A DNA stretch of 47,551 bases. Origin: CAIVAT01 sp037139855 (GTDB taxonomy: Bacteria > Bacteroidota > Bacteroidia > Bacteroidales > FEN-979). Location of the stretch: positions 1 to 47,551 of the forward strand of contig JBAXFM010000003.1 in the NCBI GenBank assembly GCA_037139855.1, given 5' to 3'. The notes below the pieces were generated by a model. That model had not been told where the DNA came from. It saw nothing but the letters and a program-made list of their open reading frames with translations, and did not search any database. Both the position numbers and the translations under genes were made by a program. How positions within the stretch are numbered: the stretch's first letter is position 1; each line of letters opens with the position of its first letter. Of the stretch, positions 25,726 through 34,358 are shown piece after piece.

Positions 25726-28700
25726 ATGTCCTTCACCGTCTATCGTTCCTCCGCCGGTTCCGGGAAAACCTTCACTCTTGTTAAAGAGTATGTGAAGATC
25801 ATCCTCCTTGAGCCAGGTGATTTCAGGCACGTTTTAGCCATTACCTTTACCAACAAGGCTGCCAATGAGATGAAGGAGCGTGTTTTAAAGGCTTTGGCTG
25901 AACTTTCAAAAGGGGAGAGGTCAACAGTTTCGATGATCAAAGAAACATTGGTACCTCTCCTTGTAAAAGAAACCGGTCTTGCTTCGCATGAGATTTCGAT
26001 GAATGCGGGCAGAGCGCTTGAAATGATTCTGCACAACTATGCCGATTTTGCCATCGGGACCATCGACAGTTTTTCACATAAACTCATTCGCACTTTCGCC
26101 CATGATTTCGGCTTGCCGGTAAATTTCAATGTGGAACTCGATGCTGATGAACTGATTTCAACTGCGGTGGATCTTCTGCTTGACAGGGTTGGCGATGATA
26201 AAGCGCTGACCTCTTTATTGGTGAAGTTCCTCGAAACGCGCATGGACGAAGACAAAGGATGGAACATTGACTTGATTTTGACCGGGTTTGCAAAAATATT
26301 GCTTGATGAAGAGGGACAAAGCAGAATTGGCAGGTTGAAAAAACTGTCGCTGGGAAGTTTCCAGGATATTTCTGAAACGCTGTATGCGAGAATCAGACAG
26401 TTTGAGAACAATATCCGTGAGATTTCACGGGAGGGTTCAGCGCTTTTACTGACAGGCAGTTTTTCTCCTGCCGACTTTTTCCAGGGAGAACGTGGAATTT
26501 GGAAATATTTTGCAAACCTTTCTGCGGGAAAGATGGACAAACTTGACCCAAATTCCTACGTTATTGCAACTGTTGAAGAAGACAAATGGTTCTCGGGTAA
26601 GGCTTCAACAGCGGCCCGTGACGCGATATCAGCCATAAAGCCTGGGCTACAGTTGATATACGAAAAAATTCAGAAAGAAATTGAACAGCATAAATCTGAT
26701 TATTGTCTCCGGAAATTACTTGCCAAGACCATATATCCCCTGGCTGTGCTGAATGAAATTGAGAAGACACTCAACGATTTTAAAAAACAGAATAATCTGG
26801 TTCATATCTCTGAGTTTAACTCACGGATTGCAAGCATCGTTTTGAATGAACCTGTTCCTTTCATCTATGAACGGCTGGGCGAAAAGTTTCAGCACATACT
26901 CATTGATGAATTCCAGGATACATCGGCACTTCAGTGGATGAATTTTATTCCGCTCATTGAAAACTCCCTGGCAGGGGGCTTTTTCAACCTGGTAGTTGGA
27001 GATGGAAAGCAGGCAATTTATCGCTGGCGGGGAGGGGAGGTGGAACAGTTCAATGCATTGCCGGCAATTCCGGGAAGTGACCTTAACCCAATTATCAAAC
27101 AGCGGGAAAAGATTTTACTGCGCCATTTTGAGCAAATAAACCTGGATCAGAATTTTCGGTCTAAATCGGAAATTGTTGATTTTAACAACCGGTTTTTCAG
27201 GACAATTGCCAGCCGTGTATTAACCGATGGTAATGAAAATATATTTGAAGGACTTGAGCAGCAATATAACCCGCAAAAAACCGGAGGATATATCAGCCTT
27301 GAATTTCTTGAAAAGGATGAGGAGGAGTTGGATTATCATTCAAAAACCCTGGACCGGATTCACACAATCATCCTGGAAGCCCAACAAAATAAGTATAGTC
27401 TGCGCGACATGGCCATTTTATGCCGGAGCAATAAAAATGCCAGTGCCATTGCAAGGTTTTTACTCATGAATGGTGTGGAGGTCGTTTCTGCAGAATCCCT
27501 GCTTATTTGCAATTCCCCCAAGGTCAGGTTTCTGATTGCTTACCTGAAATTTCTGTTCGAACCAAGGAATGACATTGTAATTGCCGAGATCAGGTTGTTT
27601 CTGAAACAATCGGAAATCGTCGGTGACACTAAACGGGAGTATGTGCGTGATGAATTTACCATGTTGCCCGTTTATGATCTTTGTGAGGAACTTATCCGGT
27701 TCTATAAACTCAATACCACTGCTGACCCTTACCTGCAGTTTTTCCTCAATGCCGTACTCAGGTTTACGGTGAAGATGTCAACAGGCGCTGTTGAATTTCT
27801 TGACTGGTGGGAAAAAAACAAAGGCAAATTATCAATCATTGTACCTGAAGAATTGAATGCAGTGAGGGTGATGACCATACACAAAGCCAAGGGGTTAGAG
27901 TTTCCGTTGGTGATCCTTCCTTTTGCACAGGAGGCACGTAAAAATACAAAGACATACTTGTGGGTCGATCTGGAACCGGATATAGCCCCGGGACTGGAAA
28001 CTGCCATCCTTCGGAGTGACAAAGAGATGGAGTCAACGGTATATAAGAATCAGTTTTTAGGTGAGCGGCAAAAATCAATGCTCGACTTATTGAATCTGCT
28101 CTATGTTTCTATGACCCGACCCGAAGAACGGCTTTATATCCTGACCAAATTTCCACCTCAGAATCAGGACGAGGTGAGTTCATTGCCTGGTTTCTTCCAG
28201 GTTTTCCTGCAACAGGAGAATGTTTGGGTGGATGGTCAGTCGGAGTACGCCTTTGGCGTGAAATCAGATCATGCTGGAAAAATTGTTGAGTCTGAAACAG
28301 AAACGATAACGCAGCACCATGCGATCAGTGTCGATTGGCGGCAAAAAATTGAAATCAGGATGAGGGCGCCACAAATGTGGGATGTAGAGAACCCCGTGGA
28401 GAAATCGCAATGGGGAAACAGGATCCATACCATGCTTTCGTGGATAACCACCGCAAGGGACATTGATTTTGTACTAGAGAAAGCTTCCCTGGCCGGACTT
28501 ATTGAAAATAAGGAGCGCGAAAATGTTGAGAAAATACTATGGTCAGTCATTGCTGATCCATTGCTATCCCGTTTTTTTAGCGATCAGGTCAGGGTGAAAA
28601 TGGAGCCGGAGATACTCCTGCCCGAAGGATCTTTTTATCGTCCCGATCGCGTTGTGTTTGACAATGATCGTGTTACAATTCTGGATTATAAGAGTGGGAA

Positions 28701-28824
28701 ACCAACTGCAAAGCATAGTGATCAACTCATCAGGTATGCAGGTTACATTGAAGAGATGGGGTATAAAAATATTCACCGGACCCTGGTATACCTTGATCCG
28801 GTGGTAAGAGTGGTGGAGGTGTGA
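25726..28824 (+). CDS. addA: AddA/RecB-like UvrD helicase with PD-(D/E)XK nuclease
   Basis: A 1032-residue double-strand break resection enzyme. Helicase motifs of superfamily 1 are visible: Walker A SSAGSGKT (8-15), TFTNKAANEMKERV, Walker B LIDEFQDTS, motif III GDGKQAIYRWRGG, motif IV LDQNFRS, motif V VMTIHKAKGLEFPLVILP and motif VI LLYVSMTRPEERLYI. The C-terminal nuclease has WGNRIHTML, YRPDRVVFD and ILDYKSGK. It would work with the AddB-like protein at 41525-44386, although the two genes are ~12.7 kb apart. The start is the ATG right after the heptamer array. The gene ends next to a REP-like element. Confidence 0.9.
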   Translation: MSFTVYRSSAGSGKTFTLVKEYVKIILLEPGDFRHVLAITFTNKAANEMKERVLKALAELSKGERSTVSMIKETLVPLLVKETGLASHEISMNAGRALEMILHNYADFAIGTIDSFSHKLIRTFAHDFGLPVNFNVELDADELISTAVDLLLDRVGDDKALTSLLVKFLETRMDEDKGWNIDLILTGFAKILLDEEGQSRIGRLKKLSLGSFQDISETLYARIRQFENNIREISREGSALLLTGSFSPADFFQGERGIWKYFANLSAGKMDKLDPNSYVIATVEEDKWFSGKASTAARDAISAIKPGLQLIYEKIQKEIEQHKSDYCLRKLLAKTIYPLAVLNEIEKTLNDFKKQNNLVHISEFNSRIASIVLNEPVPFIYERLGEKFQHILIDEFQDTSALQWMNFIPLIENSLAGGFFNLVVGDGKQAIYRWRGGEVEQFNALPAIPGSDLNPIIKQREKILLRHFEQINLDQNFRSKSEIVDFNNRFFRTIASRVLTDGNENIFEGLEQQYNPQKTGGYISLEFLEKDEEELDYHSKTLDRIHTIILEAQQNKYSLRDMAILCRSNKNASAIARFLLMNGVEVVSAESLLICNSPKVRFLIAYLKFLFEPRNDIVIAEIRLFLKQSEIVGDTKREYVRDEFTMLPVYDLCEELIRFYKLNTTADPYLQFFLNAVLRFTVKMSTGAVEFLDWWEKNKGKLSIIVPEELNAVRVMTIHKAKGLEFPLVILPFAQEARKNTKTYLWVDLEPDIAPGLETAILRSDKEMESTVYKNQFLGERQKSMLDLLNLLYVSMTRPEERLYILTKFPPQNQDEVSSLPGFFQVFLQQENVWVDGQSEYAFGVKSDHAGKIVESETETITQHHAISVDWRQKIEIRMRAPQMWDVENPVEKSQWGNRIHTMLSWITTARDIDFVLEKASLAGLIENKERENVEKILWSVIADPLLSRFFSDQVRVKMEPEILLPEGSFYRPDRVVFDNDRVTILDYKSGKPTAKHSDQLIRYAGYIEEMGYKNIHRTLVYLDPVVRVVEV

Positions 28825-28938
28825 GCCTCAACCCCGGCCTTCTCCCTGGGGAGAAAAATGCCTCAACCCCCGGCCCCTTCTCCCCCTGGGAGAAGGGGAG
28901 TATTCCCTCTCCTTGAGGAGAGGGTTAGGGTGAGGTGG
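28825..28938. repeat. REP-like multi-hairpin element, copy 2
   Basis: Directly after the addA stop. The half-unit GCCTCAACCCCGGCC at 28825 is repeated as GCCTCAACCCCCGGCC at 28860. Hairpins: TTCTCCC/GGGAGAA (28840-28855), a perfect 11-bp stem CCCCTTCTCCC/GGGAGAAGGGG (28874-28898), and CCCTCTCC/GGAGAGGG (28905-28924). The stem-GGGGAGTA-stem order is the same as at 9258-9303. It fills most of the 136-base gap to the next gene. Confidence 0.75.
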
Positions 28939-28960
28939 TTAATGTTAATAGATTACAGAT

Positions 28961-30502
28961 ATGACAGATATTGAACAACATTTAATTCAATTATATACAT
29001 CCTGGGCTGGAATACCCCCCCTTTCGATTACAATATTGCCTGGTTCCGGATCTTACCGGAGCTACTACCGGTTGCAGGGTGTTAAAGAGACAGTTATCGG
29101 GGCACACAACGATGATATCCGCGAAAACGAGGCATTTATTTCCTTTACAAATCATTTTCGCCATGAAGGTCTGCCTGTTCCTGAGATACTGGCCAACGAT
29201 CCGGTTAACCGCATTTACCTCCTTACCGACCTGGGAGATGTGACCCTTTATCAATTGCTGACAGAAAAGCGTAATACAGTGTTGTCATCAGATCCTTTGT
29301 CCCCAAGGAATGGGTTCCCGGTTGCATTTCCCGAAGAGGTTTTAAATATTTATAAAAAAGCCATTGCCTGGCTTCCGCTGTTTCAGGTTAAAGCCGGGAA
29401 GGCCCTGGATTATTCCGTCTGCTATCCGCGTGCCGCCTTCGACCGGCAATCGATGATGTGGGACCTTAACTATTTCAAGTATTATTTTCTTAAGCTTGCA
29501 AAGATTCCTTTTGATGAACAGGCTTTGGAGGACGATTTTAATCATTTTTGTGACTTTTTGCTTGAAGCGGATGCCGAGTTCTTTCTTTATCGTGATTTTC
29601 AGTCGCGCAACATTATGATTGTTAATGGCGAACCCTGGTTCATTGATTATCAGGGAGGCAGGAAAGGCGCATTGCAATATGACGTTGCTTCATTGCTTAC
29701 TGATGGGAAGGCCGATATCCCAATGGCAGTCAGGCAGGAATTATTACAATACTATCTGCAAAAACTTGGTGAGATCTATACGGTTGATCAGGTGGAGTTT
29801 TTGAGAATTTTTAATGGTTTTGCCCTGATTCGGATTCTCCAGGCCATGGGCGCCTATGGCTTCAGGGGTTACTATGAAAATAAAACCCATTTTCTGCAAA
29901 GCATTCCTTTCGCGTTGCGCAACCTTCGGTATATGCGTGAGAATAACATGATCGGATTTGGTCTCAGTGAATTGATGTCGGTCATTGACAGGATGGTCGA
30001 AAATCCAAATTTTTATATCAAAGAAACCATTGAAGTTGATGAGCATAAAAGTAAAAGAAACAATAATTTAAGTCATTTTACCAAATCTGATGATTTAAGA
30101 GGTGTTCTCACAGTTTCCATCCATAGTTTTTCATATAAAAAATCAATTCCGGCAGATGAAACAGGAAATGGCGGAGGGTTCATTTTTGATTGCCGTGCCT
30201 TGCCAAACCCCGGAAGATTTGATGAATATAAGCACCTCACCGGAAAAGATCAACCTGTGATTAATTATCTTGATCAGGAACACGCAGTGAACGAATTTTG
30301 CAGTCATGCCTTTTCACTGGTCGATCAGAGTGTTCAAACATACATCAAACGCCAATTCAATCACCTCATGGTTTCATTTGGATGTACAGGCGGTCAGCAT
30401 CGATCCGTTTATTGTGCCGAAAATCTTGCCAAATATCTGAAAACCAAATACCCCGTCTTTATCATCTTAACCCACCTGGAACAAAACCAACTTAACACTT
30501 AA
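28961..30502 (+). CDS. AmgK-type aminosugar kinase fused to RapZ C-terminal domain
   Basis: A 513-residue fusion. Residues ~1-345 are an aminoglycoside-phosphotransferase fold kinase like AmgK (GSGSYRSYYRL, YLLTDLGDVTLY, catalytic FLYRDFQSRNIMI with Tyr in place of the usual His, and metal-binding FIDYQGGRKGALQYDVASLL). AmgK phosphorylates the anomeric position of MurNAc or GlcNAc. Residues ~375-505 match the C-terminal domain of RapZ (FDCRALPNPGR, LTGKDQPV, SFGCTGGQHRSVYCAENLA), which in E. coli binds glucosamine-6-phosphate; the N-terminal P-loop ATPase half of RapZ is not present. The next gene is a MurU-like uridylyltransferase, so the pair probably recycles peptidoglycan amino sugars to UDP-MurNAc. 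Control of the kinase by the RapZ domain is inference. Confidence 0.85.
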   Translation: MTDIEQHLIQLYTSWAGIPPLSITILPGSGSYRSYYRLQGVKETVIGAHNDDIRENEAFISFTNHFRHEGLPVPEILANDPVNRIYLLTDLGDVTLYQLLTEKRNTVLSSDPLSPRNGFPVAFPEEVLNIYKKAIAWLPLFQVKAGKALDYSVCYPRAAFDRQSMMWDLNYFKYYFLKLAKIPFDEQALEDDFNHFCDFLLEADAEFFLYRDFQSRNIMIVNGEPWFIDYQGGRKGALQYDVASLLTDGKADIPMAVRQELLQYYLQKLGEIYTVDQVEFLRIFNGFALIRILQAMGAYGFRGYYENKTHFLQSIPFALRNLRYMRENNMIGFGLSELMSVIDRMVENPNFYIKETIEVDEHKSKRNNNLSHFTKSDDLRGVLTVSIHSFSYKKSIPADETGNGGGFIFDCRALPNPGRFDEYKHLTGKDQPVINYLDQEHAVNEFCSHAFSLVDQSVQTYIKRQFNHLMVSFGCTGGQHRSVYCAENLAKYLKTKYPVFIILTHLEQNQLNT

Positions 30503-30521
30503 CTTAACGCTTATTTTATTG

Positions 30522-31217
30522 ATGAAAGCAATGATCCTTGCCGCAGGTCTCGGCACCCGGCTTAAGCCATTTACAGATTCAAAACCAAAAGCGCTTTATC
30601 AGGTTGAGGGGAAAACATTGCTTGAACATGCCATTATTCATTTGAAATCGGCCGGCATCAATGAAATAATTATTAATGTACACCACTTTGCAGATCAGAT
30701 TGTTGAATTCATTCATCTGCATAAAAACTTTGGCATAAGGATGGCAGTTTCTGATGAAACCGGCGAACTGCTTGACACTGGCGGCGGATTAAAAAAAGCG
30801 GCCTGGTTCTTTGACAACTGCGATAGTGCCATTGTGCGGAATGTTGATATTCTCTCCGACCTTGACCTGAAGAGCATGGAAAAATTTCACCTGAATTCCC
30901 ATTCACTCGCCACCCTGGCAGTGCGTAACCGCACAACCTCCCGGTATTTTCTGTTTGATGATCAGATGAACTTATGCGGCTGGGAAAACCTGAAAACTGG
31001 CGAAAAACGTGTTGCACGCAAAACAATTACTTCCACGCCATTTGCATTCAGTGGGATACAAATCATAAATCCGCTGATTATATCCGAAATTGTGGAAGAA
31101 GGAAAATTCTCCCTGACAACCCTCTATCTCCGACTGGCAAAAACAGAAAACATCACAGGCTATGTTGAAGATGGAATGCTTTGGAAAGATGTTGGACGAA
31201 TGACGATTGACGGATGA
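30522..31217 (+). CDS. murU: MurU-like sugar-1-phosphate nucleotidyltransferase
   Basis: A 231-residue nucleotidyltransferase that would form UDP-MurNAc from MurNAc-1-phosphate. It has the N-terminal motif MILAAGLGTRLKPFTDSKPK (MurU rather than GlmU, being one domain and short), GKTLLEHAI, INVHHFADQI, DETGELLDTGGGLKKA and NVDILSDLDL. The chosen start is ATG 30522; a TTG one codon upstream is not needed. It begins 19 bases after the AmgK-RapZ fusion, forming the AmgK-MurU recycling pair. Its last codons (GRMTIDG-stop) lie inside a heptamer array, and its stop TGA forms the foot of a terminator stem. Confidence 0.85.
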   Translation: MKAMILAAGLGTRLKPFTDSKPKALYQVEGKTLLEHAIIHLKSAGINEIIINVHHFADQIVEFIHLHKNFGIRMAVSDETGELLDTGGGLKKAAWFFDNCDSAIVRNVDILSDLDLKSMEKFHLNSHSLATLAVRNRTTSRYFLFDDQMNLCGWENLKTGEKRVARKTITSTPFAFSGIQIINPLIISEIVEEGKFSLTTLYLRLAKTENITGYVEDGMLWKDVGRMTIDG

Positions 31218-31225
31218 CGAATGAC
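31195..31225. repeat. Degenerate heptamer array at the murU 3' end
   Basis: Units GACGAAT, GACGATT, GACGGAT, GACGAAT and a partial GAC. This is the same heptamer family as at 14266 and 25681, but the array runs into the coding region and encodes the last residues of MurU. Confidence 0.6.
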
Positions 31226-31238
31226 TCGTCATTTTTTT
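31215..31238 (+). terminator. Rho-independent terminator between murU and the OYE gene
   Basis: Stem TGACGA (31215-31220), loop ATGAC, stem TCGTCA (31226-31231), then seven T (31232-31238). The TGA of the left arm is the murU stop and the TCA of the right arm is the stop of the convergent gene. The T-run serves the plus strand. Confidence 0.7.
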
Positions 31239-32281
31239 CTGGCCGGACACAATGAGCTATCCTCATACCATCTGCATTTCGGTTTGCAATTCAGACAAAA
31301 ATTAATTTCCTCATTGTTCAACACGTGATTCACCCAATTGGGATCTGCCAGTTGTGGCTTTCCGATGGCAACAAAGTCAGCCTGGTTGTTTTCAATTAAC
31401 CAGGCTGCACGCTCTGGTGTTTTAATGTCATTTACCACGATCACCGGGATGCTGACCTGGGTTTTGATGACCGTTCCGCTATATACGATCCAATTGTATG
31501 CAAAATCTTTAGGTGTACGGGGAAGGTTCATCAAACTGCCTCCATGAGATACATGTAAAATGTCCACACCGGCATTTTCAAGATGTTTTGCGATGGCAAT
31601 GCCATCGTCAAGGGTGGGTGAGTTCGCTCCCAACCGATAGCCAATGATGAACTCATCACCACAACGCTGCCTGATTCCCTGGATGATATCTGTGGCGAGT
31701 CTGAGATTATTTATAAGGTTTCCGCCATATTCATCTTCCCGTTTATTAAACAGGGTCGATGCAAACTGGTTTAATAGGTATCCATGGGCGCCATGCAATT
31801 CAACTCCTTGGTATCCGGCCTTTTGTGCCCTTTCAGCTCCATCAATGAATGCTTCCCTGATCGCTGCAATCTCCGGAACCGTCAATGCCATCGACCTGGG
31901 ATTCTGTACATCCACTGAAGGCGCTTTTGCTACGTCTGAAACATATTCGTTGGTTAACAATCCTGCATGATGAATCTGTAACAGCGATACAGCCCCTTCC
32001 TTTTTTACTACAGCCGCGATTTGGCTCATTCCCTGAATTTGATCATCGGACCATATTCCCAGTTGAAACGGCGCAAGACGGCCATCTTTCCATACACAGG
32101 TTGCTTCGGTAATAACAATTCCTGCTCCCCCGGCCGCAAGCTGGCGGTAATGTTCAAAGTTTTTAGAAGTTACAATTCCATCCCCCAGGGCATAGCGGAA
32201 ACAGACCACAGGAGGGAAAACGATGCGGTTTTTAACCGTGAGTCCTTTGAGGAGGAATTTTGCAAAGAGTGGTTGATGCAT
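31229..32281 (-). CDS. NADH:flavin oxidoreductase, Old Yellow Enzyme family
   Basis: An FMN-binding (beta/alpha)8-barrel oxidoreductase of ~350 residues that reduces activated C=C bonds or similar substrates. Signatures: LTVKNRIVFPPVVCFRY, LLQIHHAG, the active-site GVELHGAHGYLLNQF, NKREDEYGG, GYRLGAN, FVAIGKPQLADP, and a Cys cluster at the end (CLNCKPKCRWY and a further C), as in the 2,4-dienoyl-CoA reductase/BaiH branch, although the C-terminal FAD/NADH domain of that branch is absent. Start: ATG 32281 (MHQPLFAKFLLKG) fits the family; ATG 32308 adds nine residues. The upstream ATG at 32329 lies inside the -7 element and is unlikely. The substrate is unknown. Confidence 0.9.
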   Translation of the reverse strand: MHQPLFAKFLLKGLTVKNRIVFPPVVCFRYALGDGIVTSKNFEHYRQLAAGGAGIVITEATCVWKDGRLAPFQLGIWSDDQIQGMSQIAAVVKKEGAVSLLQIHHAGLLTNEYVSDVAKAPSVDVQNPRSMALTVPEIAAIREAFIDGAERAQKAGYQGVELHGAHGYLLNQFASTLFNKREDEYGGNLINNLRLATDIIQGIRQRCGDEFIIGYRLGANSPTLDDGIAIAKHLENAGVDILHVSHGGSLMNLPRTPKDFAYNWIVYSGTVIKTQVSIPVIVVNDIKTPERAAWLIENNQADFVAIGKPQLADPNWVNHVLNNEEINFCLNCKPKCRWYEDSSLCPARKK

Positions 32282-32326
32282 GAACTGAGTAATTTGAGAT
32301 AATAACATGAAAACATTATACCGGAT

Positions 32327-32334
32327 CAAAGGTA
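32327..32334 (-). promoter_or_regulatory. -7 element (TACCTTTG) for the OYE gene
   Basis: An exact TAnnTTTG on the minus strand, upstream of the ATG at 32308 and 32281. It rules against a start at 32329. The 277-base gap to 32607 is otherwise AT-rich, with nothing else I can name. Confidence 0.45.
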
Positions 32335-32606
32335 AGCATTCTAAGAATTGAAGCCCGAATAACGTTTAAAAATGGTTTTCAATTGATAAATGTCAACGAT
32401 AAAGTCGTTTTTTTTCTTTTTAAATCCGGATAAATTACCGCTTATATCAAATTAAATTACTGCTCTATTGTTAGGGTAATTATTGTTAAAATAAATAAAT
32501 TTACAAAATCACTCATTCCTGCCTGGTTTTTTACCCGAATCTACACGAATTCCTTGTTGATAATTCCTTTGTCCAACCACATTATTTACCATTAATCCCT
32601 TCAACC

Positions 32607-34313
32607 ATGAAAAAGAGTATGTTCAGAATTAGTATTTTAACAATAATCGCTTCAATCTTTTTGCCTCTCTGTTTGAGCGCCCAGGTAAGCGTTAATGCAG
32701 ATGGCGCCATACCCGATAATTCGGCGATGCTGGATGTGAAATCAACCACTAAGGGGATGCTGGTTCCCCGGATGACAGCCGCACAGCGGGATGCGATCAG
32801 CAATCCTGCAAAAGGTCTGCTTATCTTTTGTACGGATAACAACTACTATTATTCCAACAAAGGAAACCCGGGCAGCCCAGTTTGGGTGGTTGTGAGCAGC
32901 CAGTGGTCTGATTCGGGCAGCAATTTATTTTACACACTTGGAAATGTTGGAATCGGAACTAATCTACCCCAAAGCACATTAGATGTTGCCGGAAACATCG
33001 CCCTCAATAACAATGAACTTCGACTACGGGGTGGCACCGACGGTAATCACGGGTTGAAATATGACATAGCCATAGACGGCCCATATTTGTTTGGTTGGGC
33101 CGGAGGTGCGTTGGGCACAATCGGCCTGCCCCATTCTTTATCCTGGGATTATAATGGCAACGTACAGGTTCGTTCAAGCTTCAGTGTTGGCGGCGATGTT
33201 GGCATTGGCACAAATTCTCCGAACAGTTCGGCTAAAGTAGATATTTCGTCAACCACAAAAGGATTCCTGCCTCCGCGTCTCACAACTGTACAAAGAAATG
33301 CCATTCAAAATCCTGCGGAGGGCTTGACCATATACAACACGGATGTAAAATGTATTGAATTTTATGCCGGTCAGGCTAACGGTTGGTTCAGTCCTTGTCT
33401 GAGTTTTGGAACAATAAGTTGTTCCGACCCCGTGGTCAATGGAACCTGTATTGCAGGAACTCCTTTGTCGGCCGCCAATACGGTATCCTTGACTGTAACC
33501 AACACAACAATCGGAGGGTACAATATTTCAACCAATACTGTCAATGGTATTCAGTTTTCAAAAATGGGAACATTTACAACCATTGGTTCCCAGGTGATTG
33601 TTTTAAATGGCACTGGTACGCCTGTAATAACTGGTATAACAACTTTCACTGTTTCTTATGGTAATTCAAGTTGTACTTTTTCGGTCACCGTTACGAATGC
33701 ATCAGGAACGCCCTGTTCGGGAACACCCGTGGTAACATACGCCGGACAAACCTACAACACTGTTCAGATTGGCACCCAATGCTGGTTTAAGGAGAACCTG
33801 AATATCGGGGTGCGAATCACTGCAGTCAGCCTGTTGGGTCAAACGGACAATGGGGTGATTGAGAAATATTGCTACAATAATCTGGAAGCAAATTGTGACA
33901 TTTACGGGGGTTTGTACAGGTGGCATGAGCTCATGCAATATATCAATACAGAAGGAGTTCAGGGCATTTGTCCAACAGGCTGGCATATTCCAACGGATGC
34001 AGAATGGAGCACCCTTACGACTTATCTTGGTGGATCAAGTGTTGCCGGAAGTAAAATGAAAGAAAGTGGCACTGCGCACTGGGTATCACCGAATTCCGGA
34101 GCTGACAATAGCAGCGGATTCACAGCCCTTCCGGGTGGCAACTTCTCAGGCGATAATGTTTTCGTGGACCTTGGTAACCGTGCCTTTTTTTGGTCTTCAT
34201 CTCAGGTCTTAAACGGTTATGCATGGAACCGTGTCCTTGAACAGAGTGGAGGTGTATCCCGGATCTCAGACTATGAGTTGTTCGAATATAGTGTCCGTTG
34301 CCTGAAGAATTGA
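32607..34313 (+). CDS. Surface protein, tail-fibre-like N-terminal module with FISUMP domain (paralogue 1)
   Basis: A 568-residue exported protein. It has a signal peptide ending LCLSAQ; the N-terminal module shared by all four paralogues (DNSAMLDVKSTTKGMLVPRM, FYTLGNVGIGTNLPQSTLDV, PYLFGWAGGALGT and a second VDISSTTKGFLPPRL); a Thr/Ser-rich Ig-like stretch (~270-370); and a C-terminal FISUMP domain (Fibrobacter succinogenes major paralogous; ~380-568) with YAGQTYNTVQIGTQCWFKEN, YGGLYRWHE, CPTGWHIPTDAEWSTL, FWSSS and final YSVRCLKN. FISUMP proteins are surface or secreted proteins of unknown role. No T9SS tail is present. Bases 32712-32836 are almost identical to paralogue 3. Confidence 0.85.
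   Translation: MKKSMFRISILTIIASIFLPLCLSAQVSVNADGAIPDNSAMLDVKSTTKGMLVPRMTAAQRDAISNPAKGLLIFCTDNNYYYSNKGNPGSPVWVVVSSQWSDSGSNLFYTLGNVGIGTNLPQSTLDVAGNIALNNNELRLRGGTDGNHGLKYDIAIDGPYLFGWAGGALGTIGLPHSLSWDYNGNVQVRSSFSVGGDVGIGTNSPNSSAKVDISSTTKGFLPPRLTTVQRNAIQNPAEGLTIYNTDVKCIEFYAGQANGWFSPCLSFGTISCSDPVVNGTCIAGTPLSAANTVSLTVTNTTIGGYNISTNTVNGIQFSKMGTFTTIGSQVIVLNGTGTPVITGITTFTVSYGNSSCTFSVTVTNASGTPCSGTPVVTYAGQTYNTVQIGTQCWFKENLNIGVRITAVSLLGQTDNGVIEKYCYNNLEANCDIYGGLYRWHELMQYINTEGVQGICPTGWHIPTDAEWSTLTTYLGGSSVAGSKMKESGTAHWVSPNSGADNSSGFTALPGGNFSGDNVFVDLGNRAFFWSSSQVLNGYAWNRVLEQSGGVSRISDYELFEYSVRCLKN
32712..32836 (+). repeat. 125-bp near-identical coding repeat, copy in paralogue 1
   Basis: This segment matches 36187-36311 in paralogue 3 at 121 of 125 bases, while paralogue 2, which encodes almost the same residues, uses many different codons. 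Gene conversion or recent duplication of the segment is likely. Confidence 0.85.
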
Positions 34314-34358
34314 GGGTGTTTATATGCTTATTTTGACAATCACTTAAACTCAATTTTC

